From the NCBI RefSeq assembly GCF_000308875.1, contig NZ_BAGL01000085.1, positions 39,995-103,994 of the forward strand: a DNA stretch of 64,000 nt, written 5' to 3'. This document shows, piece by piece, positions 49,533 to 57,690 of the stretch (positions are counted from its first letter, which is position 1; every line of letters starts with the position of its first letter). Under the pieces are notes generated by a model. That model ran no database searches and was not told the origin of the DNA. It saw only the letters and a list, made by a program, of their open reading frames with translations. The translations under genes were made by a program, and so were the position numbers. The DNA is from Nocardia transvalensis NBRC 15921 (GTDB lineage: Bacteria > Actinomycetota > Actinomycetes > Mycobacteriales > Mycobacteriaceae).

Positions 49533-52154
49533 ATGCGCATGGCAGGGAACTGGCCGATGATCGAACGCGGGAACGAACTCGAGTCGATCCGGGCGGCACT
49601 CATCGGTACCGAATTCGTCGGTGCCGTGTTGACCGGTGACGCCGGTGTCGGGAAGACGACACTGGCGCGGCAGGCGACCGCCGCGGTGGGCGGAAACATC
49701 CGGTGGGTGGCCGGAACCGAATCGGCGCGCAGTATTCCGCTGGGGGTCTTCGCCCATATGGTGGGCGTCTACACCGCGCACGATCCGGTGACCTTCATGG
49801 CCGCGGCGCGCGAGGCGCTGCTGGCCGACGGGCACACCATCATCGGCGTCGACGACGCCCATCTGCTGGATCAGCTGTCGGCAACCCTGTTGCTGCAGTT
49901 GGCCATCGACAAGGCGGCGCACATCGTGTGCACCGTGCGCAGCGGGGTTCAGGTTCCGGACGCGGTGACCTCGCTGTGGAAGGACGGTCACCTGCTGCGA
50001 ATCGACCTGTCCCCCTTCACCAAACGCCAGAGCGTCGAACTCGTGGAGTCCATGCTCGGCGGGCAGCTGGAGGGTTTCACCGCCAACCTGATGTGGGAGT
50101 CGTCGGGCGGCAACGCCCTGTTCCTGCGGCATCTGGTCGAGGGTGCGCTGGAGGCGGGCACGCTGCGGCAGGTCAACGGCGTGTGGCAGCTGCGCGGGCG
50201 GGCCGCGGTCACCTCGGAACTGGCGGCGCTGCTGGAGGATCGGGTCGAACAGCTGCCCGAGGACGTACTGCGGGTCCTCGAACTGCTGACCTTCTGCGAG
50301 CCGATCGATCTGGACGTCCTGGCCGAGCTGGCGGGCGAGGAGGCGGTCGAATCGGCCGAATCGCGCGGCGTCATCCGGATCGTCGAGAACACCCACCAGT
50401 TGCTGGTGCGCTACAACCACCCGCTGTTCGGCGAGGTGATCCGGCGGCGGCTGGGCATCGCCTCGGCGCGCCGGCTGCGCGGCCGGTTGTACTCCTCGCT
50501 GCGGGAGCGGCCGATCAAGTCGGCCTCCGATCGCATCCGGCTGGCCGAATTGGCCCTGGACAGCGATAAATCCGCCGATCTCGAACTGTTCGAGGCCGCC
50601 GCGGCCGATGCCATCGGGCTGGCCAACATCCCGCTCGGCGAGCGCTTCGCCCGCGCGGCCGTGGAGCGGCGCGGCGGCGTCGAATCCGCCGACCTGCTCG
50701 CCCGCGCCCTGCTCTACCAGGGCCATCGCATCGAGGCCGAGCGCACGCTCGCCAGCTTCGACCCGGATCAGCTGAACGAGCTGCAACTGGTGCGCTGGGG
50801 CAGTACGCGGGTGTCGAATCTGCTGTGGTCCATGGGCGACGCGGACCGGGCCGACGAGGTGCTGGAGCTGGTCCGCGAGAAGGTCAGCCACCCCAAGCTG
50901 ACCCTGACGCTGCGGGGCCTCGCGTCGGCGTGCGCGGTCAACGAGAACCGTATCGAGGACGCGTTCGTCGAGGCCGACGCGGTCATGACGGATCCGGAAT
51001 CGCCGCCGTGGGCGGTCTGGTGGGCGGCGTTCGGCGGCGGCCTCGCCCTGGCCCTGATGGGTCGCGGCGAGGCCGCTCGCAAGTACGCCTCCCGCGGGCA
51101 CGAGGTCGAATCGCATATCGACGGCCTGAACCGGTTCATGTCCGCGCACGCCGAGGTGCTGGCGCTGACGTTCACCGGCGATCTGGAATCCGCGCGCCAC
51201 GGCGCCTCGGCCTATTTCGGCTATTCCGCGCCCGGACAGTATCTGGCGTGGGGCCTGTCGAAGATCCTGCAGGGCACCGTGGATGTCGCCCAGGGCCACT
51301 TCCCGGACGGCGTGGAGAATCTCGAGCAGGCGCTCGCGGCGCTGACCGCCGAGGGTGCGGCCGCGTGGATGTTCCCCGCGAGAGTCCGCCTGGCCGAGGC
51401 GTATTCGGCGCTCGGCCGCGCCGCCGAGGCCAAGGAGGTCATCGAGGAGGCGGGCCGCCGCGGCGGCCGGCACTCCGCGGTCTACGAACCGCAACTCGAT
51501 ATCGCCCGGGCCTGGCAGGCCGCCGCCGAGGGCACGGTGACCCCGGCCGTCCGGCTGGCCATCGCGGCCGCCGACGCCGCCGCGCGCGCCAACCAGCACG
51601 CCATCGAGGCGAACGCCCTGCACACCGCCGCCCGGTTCGGCGATCACAGCGTGGCCGGACGGCTCGCCGATCTCGCGGCCCGCATCGACGGCCGGCTGGT
51701 GCAGACGCAGGCCCGGCACGCGGTCGCGGTGGCCTCCAACGACGGACCCGGATTGGACGCCGCCGCAGCGGAATTCGAGTCGTTCGGATCGCTGCTGTCG
51801 GCGGCGGACGCGGCGGCGCAGGCCGCGACGGCACACGAGCGTTCCGGCGACCGCCGCCGCCTGCTGGAGTCGGCGGCGACCGCCAACCGGCTGGCCGCGG
51901 TGTGCGGCGGGGCGAGCACCCCGGCGCTGCGGCAGTCCGCGCAGCCGCTGCCGTTGACCGCGCGCGAGCGCGAGATCGCCAATCTGGTGGCGGCGGGGCT
52001 GTCCAACCGGCAGATCGCCGACCGGCTCACCGTGTCGGTGCGGACGGTCGAGGGCCATCTGTACCGGGCCTGCATCAAGCTGGATGTCACCGACCGCGAG
52101 GCGCTCGCCGAACTCATGCGCGGAGAGCCGCCCAGCGGAAAGCAGCGCAACTGA
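49533..52154 (+). CDS. LuxR-family regulator with AAA/ATPase domain (LAL type)
   Basis: An 873-residue LAL regulator. N-terminal P-loop ATPase with Walker A VLTGDAGVGKTTLARQAT (~residue 33) and Walker B TIIGVDDAHLLD, a long helical TPR-like middle region, and a C-terminal LuxR helix-turn-helix (LTAREREIANLVAAGLSNRQ, then TVSVRTVEGHLYRACIKLD). LAL proteins are ATP-dependent activators of catabolic or secondary-metabolite genes. It is monocistronic with no biosynthetic cluster beside it. The ATG at 49533 is the first in frame; another lies at 49539. The last codons are part of the 43-bp array. Confidence 0.9.
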   Translation: MRMAGNWPMIERGNELESIRAALIGTEFVGAVLTGDAGVGKTTLARQATAAVGGNIRWVAGTESARSIPLGVFAHMVGVYTAHDPVTFMAAAREALLADGHTIIGVDDAHLLDQLSATLLLQLAIDKAAHIVCTVRSGVQVPDAVTSLWKDGHLLRIDLSPFTKRQSVELVESMLGGQLEGFTANLMWESSGGNALFLRHLVEGALEAGTLRQVNGVWQLRGRAAVTSELAALLEDRVEQLPEDVLRVLELLTFCEPIDLDVLAELAGEEAVESAESRGVIRIVENTHQLLVRYNHPLFGEVIRRRLGIASARRLRGRLYSSLRERPIKSASDRIRLAELALDSDKSADLELFEAAAADAIGLANIPLGERFARAAVERRGGVESADLLARALLYQGHRIEAERTLASFDPDQLNELQLVRWGSTRVSNLLWSMGDADRADEVLELVREKVSHPKLTLTLRGLASACAVNENRIEDAFVEADAVMTDPESPPWAVWWAAFGGGLALALMGRGEAARKYASRGHEVESHIDGLNRFMSAHAEVLALTFTGDLESARHGASAYFGYSAPGQYLAWGLSKILQGTVDVAQGHFPDGVENLEQALAALTAEGAAAWMFPARVRLAEAYSALGRAAEAKEVIEEAGRRGGRHSAVYEPQLDIARAWQAAAEGTVTPAVRLAIAAADAAARANQHAIEANALHTAARFGDHSVAGRLADLAARIDGRLVQTQARHAVAVASNDGPGLDAAAAEFESFGSLLSAADAAAQAATAHERSGDRRRLLESAATANRLAAVCGGASTPALRQSAQPLPLTAREREIANLVAAGLSNRQIADRLTVSVRTVEGHLYRACIKLDVTDREALAELMRGEPPSGKQRN

Positions 52155-52262
52155 CCCTCCTGCCCGGCTCGGGAGATGCGAAAAGCAGCGCAACTGATCC
52201 CCCTGCCCGGCTCAGGACATGCGGAAAACAGCGCAACTGATCCCCTGTCCGGCTCGGGACAT
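52135..52262 (+). repeat. 43-bp tandem array overlapping the LuxR-family gene stop
   Basis: Units at 52135-52177 (43 bp), 52178-52220 (43) and 52221-52262 (42), with the start of a fourth. Each begins GCGGAAA or a variant, contains CAGCGCAACTGA, which in the first unit is the end of the gene and its stop, and continues with a CCCGGCTCGGG-type short dyad. The gene end and downstream dyad were thus duplicated as a block. The rest of 52155-52392 holds the promoter region of the next gene and nothing else recognised. Confidence 0.85.
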
Positions 52263-52392
52263 GCGGAACCGGAGGGGAATTGGGGTTTAGAACGGTTGGG
52301 CGGTGGGAATAAAGCCGTCCGCCCGCTACGATCTGGTCGGGTGGCGGAGGTCCACCGGGTGGCTATCGGATCGATGAGGATGGTGCTCCGAC

Positions 52393-52818
52393 GTGGTTCG
52401 TCGTAAGCGGAATGTGAAGACTGGGATTCGGATCGCACTGGTCGCACTGCCGGCGGCAATCGCCTTGGCCTGCGCGGGAATCGCGATGGCCGCACCGGGA
52501 ACCGTGCAGCCGGGAGTCACCGCGCCGAAGGATCCGGCCGAGCAGAGCGCCGACCAGCCCGCCGACTTCCGTTCCGCCGCACCGCAGAACACCGCCCCGG
52601 CGCCCCGGGCCGTCCCGAAGCCGCAGCCGAAGCCGGAGCAGCCCGCCGAGCCGGCGGAACCGCCCGCGCCCCGCAGCGTGAAGATCGGCGAGTTCAGCGC
52701 CCCGGTGCCGGATGCCGTCCCGAACGAGCTGGTCGACGGCGTCAACCGCACCACCGAGGGCATTCAGAACGCCCTCACCCCGGGCGCGCCGCAGCCTCAG
52801 CAGCAGCCCGCCAAGTAG
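52393..52818 (+). CDS. Proline-rich secreted protein
   Basis: A 141-residue exported protein. Basic N terminus MVRRKRNVKTGIRIALVALP and a hydrophobic stretch ending GIAMA-AP give a Sec signal peptide, cleaved near residue 33. The mature part is a Pro/Ala/Gln/Lys-rich disordered segment (PKPQPKPEQPAEPAEPP), a short conserved-looking patch SVKIGEFSAPVPDAVPNELV and a Gln/Pro tail. It is probably a cell-wall or secreted small protein; no enzyme motif. GTG start at 52393. Confidence 0.7.
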   Translation: MVRRKRNVKTGIRIALVALPAAIALACAGIAMAAPGTVQPGVTAPKDPAEQSADQPADFRSAAPQNTAPAPRAVPKPQPKPEQPAEPAEPPAPRSVKIGEFSAPVPDAVPNELVDGVNRTTEGIQNALTPGAPQPQQQPAK

Positions 52819-52832
52819 CGCCGCGGCATTCG

Positions 52833-53378
52833 TCAGAACAGCATCGGTTCGCCGAAGCCCGGCGTGCGCTCGATCTCGAGCAGGCGCTCCTTGGTGGTGA
52901 GGCCGCCGGGAGCCGAGAATCCGTGCAGGGCGTGGTCGGCGGCCAGCACCCGATGGCACGGCACGATGAGCGGAATCGGGTTGTGCCCCAACGCCTGGCC
53001 CACGGCCTGTGCGGCGCCGGGCGCCCCGATCCGCTCGGCCACTTGGCCGTAGCTGAGCGTGCGGCCCGGGTCGATGGCCCGGGTGACGTCGTAGACCGCG
53101 CGATGGAATTCCGGACTCCGGTTCTGGTCCAGCGGAATCCAGCGCAGATCGTCGAGGGCGCCGCGCAGATGTTCCTGGACGGCGGCGATCGCCCGCGCGA
53201 TCGGCTCCGGCGGTTCGGATTCGCGGGCGCCGGAGCGCAGCAGGATGGTCCGGGTGGCCGCCGGGGTCCGCTCGGGCAGGAGGAACCGCACGATGCCGAT
53301 ATCGGTCCACGCGACCGCGCACGTGCCGATGACGGTGTCGAAGAGCGCCCCCGCGACGGGCCGATCCGATTCGGGCAT
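52833..53378 (-). CDS. ogt: Methylated-DNA-protein cysteine methyltransferase
   Basis: A 181-residue suicide DNA-repair protein removing methyl groups from O6-methylguanine. The acceptor Cys141 lies in LIVPCHRVLAAD; the helix-turn-helix region reads TLSYGQVAERIGAPGAAQAV and the Asn hinge is GHNPIPL. I chose the ATG ending at 53378 (MPESDRPVAGALF); the frame is open further upstream without a ribosome binding site. It is monocistronic, no ada or alkA gene beside it. Convergent with the Pro-rich protein gene. Confidence 0.92.
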   Translation of the reverse strand: MPESDRPVAGALFDTVIGTCAVAWTDIGIVRFLLPERTPAATRTILLRSGARESEPPEPIARAIAAVQEHLRGALDDLRWIPLDQNRSPEFHRAVYDVTRAIDPGRTLSYGQVAERIGAPGAAQAVGQALGHNPIPLIVPCHRVLAADHALHGFSAPGGLTTKERLLEIERTPGFGEPMLF

Positions 53379-53431
53379 GCGCCCAGTGTGCACCGCGGCA
53401 CCGACATGTCCGGTCGGCTCGATCCAGTCGT

Positions 53432-53659
53432 TCAGGACTGGACCGATCCGCGTTCCGTCTCGCGATGCGTCCGGATCGCGTCCAGCTCCGAATACTGGCG
53501 GCGGTCCTCGTAGTACGACATCGACCAGTCCGCCATCGGCGCGTGCGGTCGATACCGTTCGAACAGGTCGGCGGCGCGTTCGTCGCGTCGCGGCGCGTAG
53601 CGATACACGATCACCGCGAAGATCACGATGACCAGAAGGGCGGCGAGGAAGGACATCAT
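53432..53659 (-). CDS. Small membrane protein A (pair with 53690 gene)
   Basis: A 75-residue protein with one N-terminal helix (MMSFLAALLVIVIFAVIVYR) followed by a charged cytosolic tail YAPRRDERAADLFERYRPHA and DWSMSYYEDRRQYSELDA. The tail matches that of the neighbouring 77-residue protein (YAPRPGERGDFQRA then DWDASYDAGR), so the two are paralogues by tandem duplication. Function unknown. Two ATG codons open the gene; the first is used. Confidence 0.65.
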   Translation of the reverse strand: MMSFLAALLVIVIFAVIVYRYAPRRDERAADLFERYRPHAPMADWSMSYYEDRRQYSELDAIRTHRETERGSVQS

Positions 53660-53689
53660 ATGACCACTGTGCGGCCAACTGGATGTCGA

Positions 53690-53923
53690 TTAAATATCCA
53701 CTTCGCGGATTCTGGCTTCAGATTGGCCCTCATCCAGACCAGTTTCTTTCACTGGCCCTTCCGGCCGTCCAGCATCGTAGGACGCGTCCCAGTCCGTCAG
53801 CGAATGCCGGAGCTGGAGGGTGGCCCGCTGGAAGTCCCCGCGCTCACCGGGCCTGGGCGCATAGTCGAGCACCGCCGCGAGTAGTACCACGAGGACGATC
53901 CCGAACAAGAGCAGGCCGAGCAT
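53690..53923 (-). CDS. Small membrane protein B (paralogue of A)
   Basis: A 77-residue protein: one helix (MLGLLLFGIVLVVLLAAVLD), then YAPRPGERGDFQRATLQLRH, SLTDWDASYDAG and an acidic tail. The shared pattern YAPRxxER-x(n)-DW-x2-SY with protein A is the basis for calling them related. The ATG ends at 53923, 62 bp from the divergent MocR gene; the regulator's candidate sites lie in that gap, suggesting both small genes are its targets. The gap between the two small genes is 30 bp, so they are probably one operon. Confidence 0.6.
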   Translation of the reverse strand: MLGLLLFGIVLVVLLAAVLDYAPRPGERGDFQRATLQLRHSLTDWDASYDAGRPEGPVKETGLDEGQSEARIREVDI

Positions 53924-53926
53924 AGT

Positions 53927-53982
53927 GTCCAGTATCCTCCCATCTGGACTTGAAATACATATCCACCGCCGTAATACTGGCC
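53927..53982. promoter_or_regulatory. Candidate MocR operator sites
   Basis: GTCCAGTAT (53927-53935) recurs inverted as ATACTGGCC (53974-53982), with ATCTGGAC (53942-53949) between them. All lie in the 62-bp gap between small protein B and the MocR gene. Repeated half-sites are typical of MocR regulators. Assignment is inference from position. Confidence 0.4.
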
Positions 53983-53985
53983 TGC

Positions 53986-55485
53986 ATGGCGACACGTGTG
54001 ATCAGCGCGGCCACCCTGACCCGGGACCTCGGGCGATGGCGGCACGACGAACCCGGTGAGGACGGCGATCGGCGGCGCACATCGCGCCCGGCATATCTCG
54101 CCCTGGCCGAGAGCATCCGGCTGCTGATCCACGACGGCCGCGCACCGCTCGGCGTCGCGCTGCCCAGCGAGCGCGATCTGTCCACCACCCTCGGCGTCAG
54201 CCGCACCACCGTGACATCCGCGTATTCGCTGCTGCGGGAGAACGGCTACCTGATCAGCCGGCAGGGTTCGCGCAGCACCGTGGCGCTGCCCCCGGGCGTG
54301 ACGCACGACGGCAGCAAGCCCGCGCGCAGCATCCTGGCGATGATGTCGCCGGGCGAGGTGCCCACCATCGACCTGACCTATGCCGCCATGTCCGCACCGC
54401 CGGAGATGAACGAGGCGTATTCAGTGGCGCTGCAAGGACTTCCGATCTACCTGGGCACGCACGGCATGGATCCGGTCGGCGTCCTGCCCCTGCGCGAGGC
54501 GATCGCGCGCCGCTATGCCGAACGCGGCCTGCCCACCGATCCGGATCAGATCCTGGTCACCCTCGGCGCCCAGCACGGTTTGCGGCTGCTGCTGAACGTG
54601 CTCACCGCACCGGCCGAGCGCGTGCTGATCGACCATCCCAGCTACCCCAACGCGATCGAGGCCATTCGCGACGTCGGCGCTCGGCCGGTCCCGGTGCCGC
54701 TGCGCCCGGAACGGCCCGAGGCCGCCTGGGATCTCGACGGAATCCGCAGCGCCGCACGGCAGACCGCGGCCAGCACCGCGTATCTCGTCCCCGATTTCCA
54801 CAACCCGACCGGGATGCTGATGGATGCCGGTGGCCGCGCCGAACTGGCCGCCATCGCCCGCGAGACCCGGATGACGGTGATCATCGATGAATCCATGGTC
54901 GACCAGCAGCTCGACGGCGAAACCCCGCCTCCGGTGGCCGCTTTCGCGCGCGGGCCGGAGATCGTGACGATCGGCTCGGCCTCGAAGTCGTTCTGGGGCG
55001 GCCTGCGGGTGGGCTGGGTGCGGGCCAACCAGACGCTGATCGCCAAACTGCTGGGCACCCGCTCGACGGTCGACCTCGGCACGCCCGTCATGGATCAGCT
55101 GGCCACCACCCACCTGCTGGAGCACGCCGACACCATCCTGGCCCGCCGCCGCGACCAGCTGCGCGACCGCCGCGCCGCACTGCTGGACGCGCTGGCCGAG
55201 GAACTGCCCGACTGGCGCGCGGTCTCCGGCGCCGGCGGTATGTCCCTGTGGGTCCAGCTGCCCACCCCGGTCTCCTCCGCCCTCGCCGCCACCGCCCCCA
55301 ACCACGGCGTATTACTCGCCGCCGGACCACGTTTCGGCGTCCAGGGCGCCTTCGAGCGTTTCCTCCGCCTCCCCTTCACCCACGAGGAATCCGACCTCCG
55401 CCTGGCAGTCAAGGCCATAGCCACCGCCTACACCGCCCTCACTCCCCACGCCTCCGACCCCCTCGCCCCCCTCACCTGCTACTGA
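53986..55485 (+). CDS. MocR-type regulator (GntR HTH plus aminotransferase domain)
   Basis: A 499-residue protein. A GntR winged helix at ~20-95 (PAYLALAESIRLLIHDGRAP; PSERDLSTTLGVSRTTVTSA) is fused to a fold-type I aminotransferase domain. PLP Lys is in VTIGSASKSFWGGLRVGWVR, with the Asn/Asp/Tyr set in YLVPDFHNPTGMLM and TVIIDESMVD. MocR proteins use PLP chemistry as a sensor; known ones control pyridoxal, GABA or taurine genes, but no such gene is adjacent here. ATG at 53986 (MATRVISAATLTR). Divergent from the two small membrane genes. Confidence 0.9.
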   Translation: MATRVISAATLTRDLGRWRHDEPGEDGDRRRTSRPAYLALAESIRLLIHDGRAPLGVALPSERDLSTTLGVSRTTVTSAYSLLRENGYLISRQGSRSTVALPPGVTHDGSKPARSILAMMSPGEVPTIDLTYAAMSAPPEMNEAYSVALQGLPIYLGTHGMDPVGVLPLREAIARRYAERGLPTDPDQILVTLGAQHGLRLLLNVLTAPAERVLIDHPSYPNAIEAIRDVGARPVPVPLRPERPEAAWDLDGIRSAARQTAASTAYLVPDFHNPTGMLMDAGGRAELAAIARETRMTVIIDESMVDQQLDGETPPPVAAFARGPEIVTIGSASKSFWGGLRVGWVRANQTLIAKLLGTRSTVDLGTPVMDQLATTHLLEHADTILARRRDQLRDRRAALLDALAEELPDWRAVSGAGGMSLWVQLPTPVSSALAATAPNHGVLLAAGPRFGVQGAFERFLRLPFTHEESDLRLAVKAIATAYTALTPHASDPLAPLTCY

Positions 55486-57002
55486 CCTCCCGCGGGGGTG
55501 GTTCGGCGGAGGTAGGTGTGGATCGTGGTGGGGGTGGTGGATACGGCCCCGATGTAGCCGTCGGGGCGGATGAGGATCAGGGGGCCCGGTGCTTGTGGGG
55601 GGAGGTCGAAGTTGCGGTGGGCCTCGCCGAGCGGGCCGGATTCCGTTGGGGTGGTGTCGATTCGGAACGTTCGCAGCCACGATGGGTCGGCGTGGGCGAG
55701 GTCGGCGGGGATGTCGGTGCCGAAGGCCAGCAGGGTGAAGTGCGGGCCGCGGAGCAGGTCGTGCAGCCGGGTGCCGCCGCAGTGGGCGTCCGGGGCTCGG
55801 TCGCCCGCGCGTACCGATCCGGGGGCGGTGCGGTCGTCCACCGCCAGTGGGCCGTCTCGGTAGTCGAGGCGCAGCTGGAAGATGTCGGGGGCCTGGGTCC
55901 GTTCGTCCGGCGCGGCGTCGCGAAAGTTCCTGTGGTGCAGGCGGGTCGAGACGCCGAGCACCTCGGCCGCCACCGGGTGCCGTTCGGCGTCGTAGGTGTC
56001 GAGGAGTTCGTCGTCCGCGCCGCCGAGCGTGGCGGCGAGCTTCCAGCCCAGGTTGTACGCATCCTGCACGCTGGTGTTGAGCCCCTGGCCGCTGGCCGAG
56101 GAGTGCGTGTGGGCGGCGTCGCCCGCGAGCAGGACGCGGCCGACGCGGAACCGGTCGACCATGCGGGCGTTGACCCGGTACAGCGAGGCCCATCGCAGGT
56201 CGGACAGCACGATATCGGTACGGCCGGAACGCTTGTCGAGCAATGCCTGCATCGATTCCAGGCTCACGTCCGGGGTCCGGTCGGCGGCGACCGTGGCGAC
56301 GAACTGGTAGTAGTCGGTGCCCGGCAGCGACCACAGCGAAAAGCGTTCCGTCACATCGCCGGTGGTCAGGATGTGACAGTAGGCGCCGGTGAGTCCGGTG
56401 GCGCGCACATCGCCGATCAGGGTGCGCTCGGTCTCGAACGTCTCGCCCTCGAAGCCGACACCGAGCCGCTTGCGCACCGTGCTGCGCCCGCCGTCGGCGC
56501 CGACGAGGTATCGGGCGCGGACTCGCTCGATGATCCCGTCGCGGGCGAGCGTCGCCGTGACGCCGTCGGGGTCCTGCTCGAAATCGACCAGCTCCGTGTC
56601 GAATTCGACCCGGCCGCCGAGTTCGGCCAGGCGGTCACGCAGGATCTCGTCGGTCCGCCACTGCGGTAGCAACCACACGTCGGGATACGGCACGCCCGAC
56701 CCGGGGTCGGGGCGGGGCACACCCAGCATCTGATGGACCGTGCGAGTCCAGTGCACATCCGTCCCCAGGTACATCCGGAAATCGGGGAACGGTGCGCCCG
56801 CTTCCAGCACCGCATCGATCACGCCCAGATCATCGAAGACCTCGAGAGTCCTGGGCTGCACACCCTTTCCCCGCGAGCCGGGGAACAGCCCCGGCGCCTT
56901 GTCCACGATTCGGCAGGTGATGCCGCGGCGGGCCAGATCGCAGGCCAGCGTCAGGCCGGTCGGGCCGGCTCCGGCGATCAATACCGGCGGCTCGGAACTC
57001 AT
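55479..57002 (-). CDS. FAD-dependent aromatic monooxygenase (PheA/TetX-like hydroxylase)
   Basis: A 507-residue class A flavoprotein hydroxylase. FAD motifs are VLIAGAGPTGLTLACDLAR, YLVGADGGRSTVRKRLGV (DG motif) and RVLLAGDAAHTHSSASGQGL (GD motif), and the C-terminal ~130 residues form a thioredoxin-like domain (GDRAPDAHCGGTRLHDLL). It would hydroxylate a phenol, polyketide or antibiotic such as rifampicin-like compounds. ATG ending at 57002 overlaps the TetR stop (ATGA), so the regulator is the first gene of a coupled operon. The 3' end overlaps the MocR gene by 7 bp. Confidence 0.9.
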   Translation of the reverse strand: MSSEPPVLIAGAGPTGLTLACDLARRGITCRIVDKAPGLFPGSRGKGVQPRTLEVFDDLGVIDAVLEAGAPFPDFRMYLGTDVHWTRTVHQMLGVPRPDPGSGVPYPDVWLLPQWRTDEILRDRLAELGGRVEFDTELVDFEQDPDGVTATLARDGIIERVRARYLVGADGGRSTVRKRLGVGFEGETFETERTLIGDVRATGLTGAYCHILTTGDVTERFSLWSLPGTDYYQFVATVAADRTPDVSLESMQALLDKRSGRTDIVLSDLRWASLYRVNARMVDRFRVGRVLLAGDAAHTHSSASGQGLNTSVQDAYNLGWKLAATLGGADDELLDTYDAERHPVAAEVLGVSTRLHHRNFRDAAPDERTQAPDIFQLRLDYRDGPLAVDDRTAPGSVRAGDRAPDAHCGGTRLHDLLRGPHFTLLAFGTDIPADLAHADPSWLRTFRIDTTPTESGPLGEAHRNFDLPPQAPGPLILIRPDGYIGAVSTTPTTIHTYLRRTTPAGGQ

Positions 57003-57586
57003 CTGCCTCGGTCCTCCTCGGGAAAGCTGCGGGTGAGCAGCGGTATCAGCAGGCCGTCCACCAGGCCGGCGAGGAATGCGGCGTCCACCGGCTCGCCGAG
57101 AAACATCCGGCGCATGATCTGCCCCTCCGAAACCTGATGGGCGAGTACGGAATCGGCGTCCTCGGCCAGTTCGCCGCGCGCGACGGCGCGCCTGACGACG
57201 ATGCGGAACGGGCCCAGGTCCTCGTCGGCCACATGGGATTTCAACGCGAGCGCCAATTCCGGATCGACCCGCATGGCGTGCATGAGACCGGTGATCATGG
57301 TGACGTAACGCTCGTCGACCTGCGCGCACAGCGCGGTGAGCGAGGCGATCAGATCGCCGCGCAGCGTGCCGGTATCCGCGATCTCGGCGACGTATTCGGC
57401 ATCGTGCGCGTCCAGCGCCGCCTTCACCAGCGCGGGCTTGCCCTGCCACCGCCGGTAGATGGTGGCCTTACTGGCCTGCGCCCGCGCCGCGACGGCGTCC
57501 ATGGTCAGCGCCCCGTACCCGATCTCGCCGAGCAGGTCGTAGGCCGCGGACAGGATTGCCCGCTCGCGATCGGCGCCGCGCGCCAT
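56999..57586 (-). CDS. TetR-family transcriptional regulator
   Basis: A 195-residue repressor. The helix-turn-helix reads GYGALTMDAVAARAQASKAT followed by IYRRWQGKPALVKAALDAH; the C-terminal ligand domain is TetR_C-like (VVRRAVARGELAEDADSVLA). ATG ending at 57586 with GGAGGG upstream. It is co-transcribed with the monooxygenase and has a near-perfect palindrome 11-37 bp upstream of its start, consistent with autoregulation and induction by the monooxygenase substrate. Confidence 0.92.
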   Translation of the reverse strand: MARGADRERAILSAAYDLLGEIGYGALTMDAVAARAQASKATIYRRWQGKPALVKAALDAHDAEYVAEIADTGTLRGDLIASLTALCAQVDERYVTMITGLMHAMRVDPELALALKSHVADEDLGPFRIVVRRAVARGELAEDADSVLAHQVSEGQIMRRMFLGEPVDAAFLAGLVDGLLIPLLTRSFPEEDRGR

Positions 57587-57596
57587 ACCACCCTCC

Positions 57597-57623
57597 AAGT
57601 GAACGAAACTGTTTCGTACACTT
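57597..57623. promoter_or_regulatory. TetR operator palindrome
   Basis: AAGTGAACGAAAC-T-GTTTCGTACACTT: 13-bp arms with one mismatch around a central T, immediately upstream of the tetR ribosome binding site. It has the length and symmetry of TetR-family operators. Confidence 0.8.
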
Positions 57624-57690
57624 CAAGGTAGCGGCGCACCGCCACACGGTCAATACGCGCCGGTTCGGCGAGCGGCCCGTGCGGCGGTGA

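Noticed and set aside
49488..52193. 901-codon minus-strand frame opposite the LuxR-family gene
   Set aside because: Shadow of the 873-residue regulator, which has clear P-loop and LuxR motifs on the plus strand.
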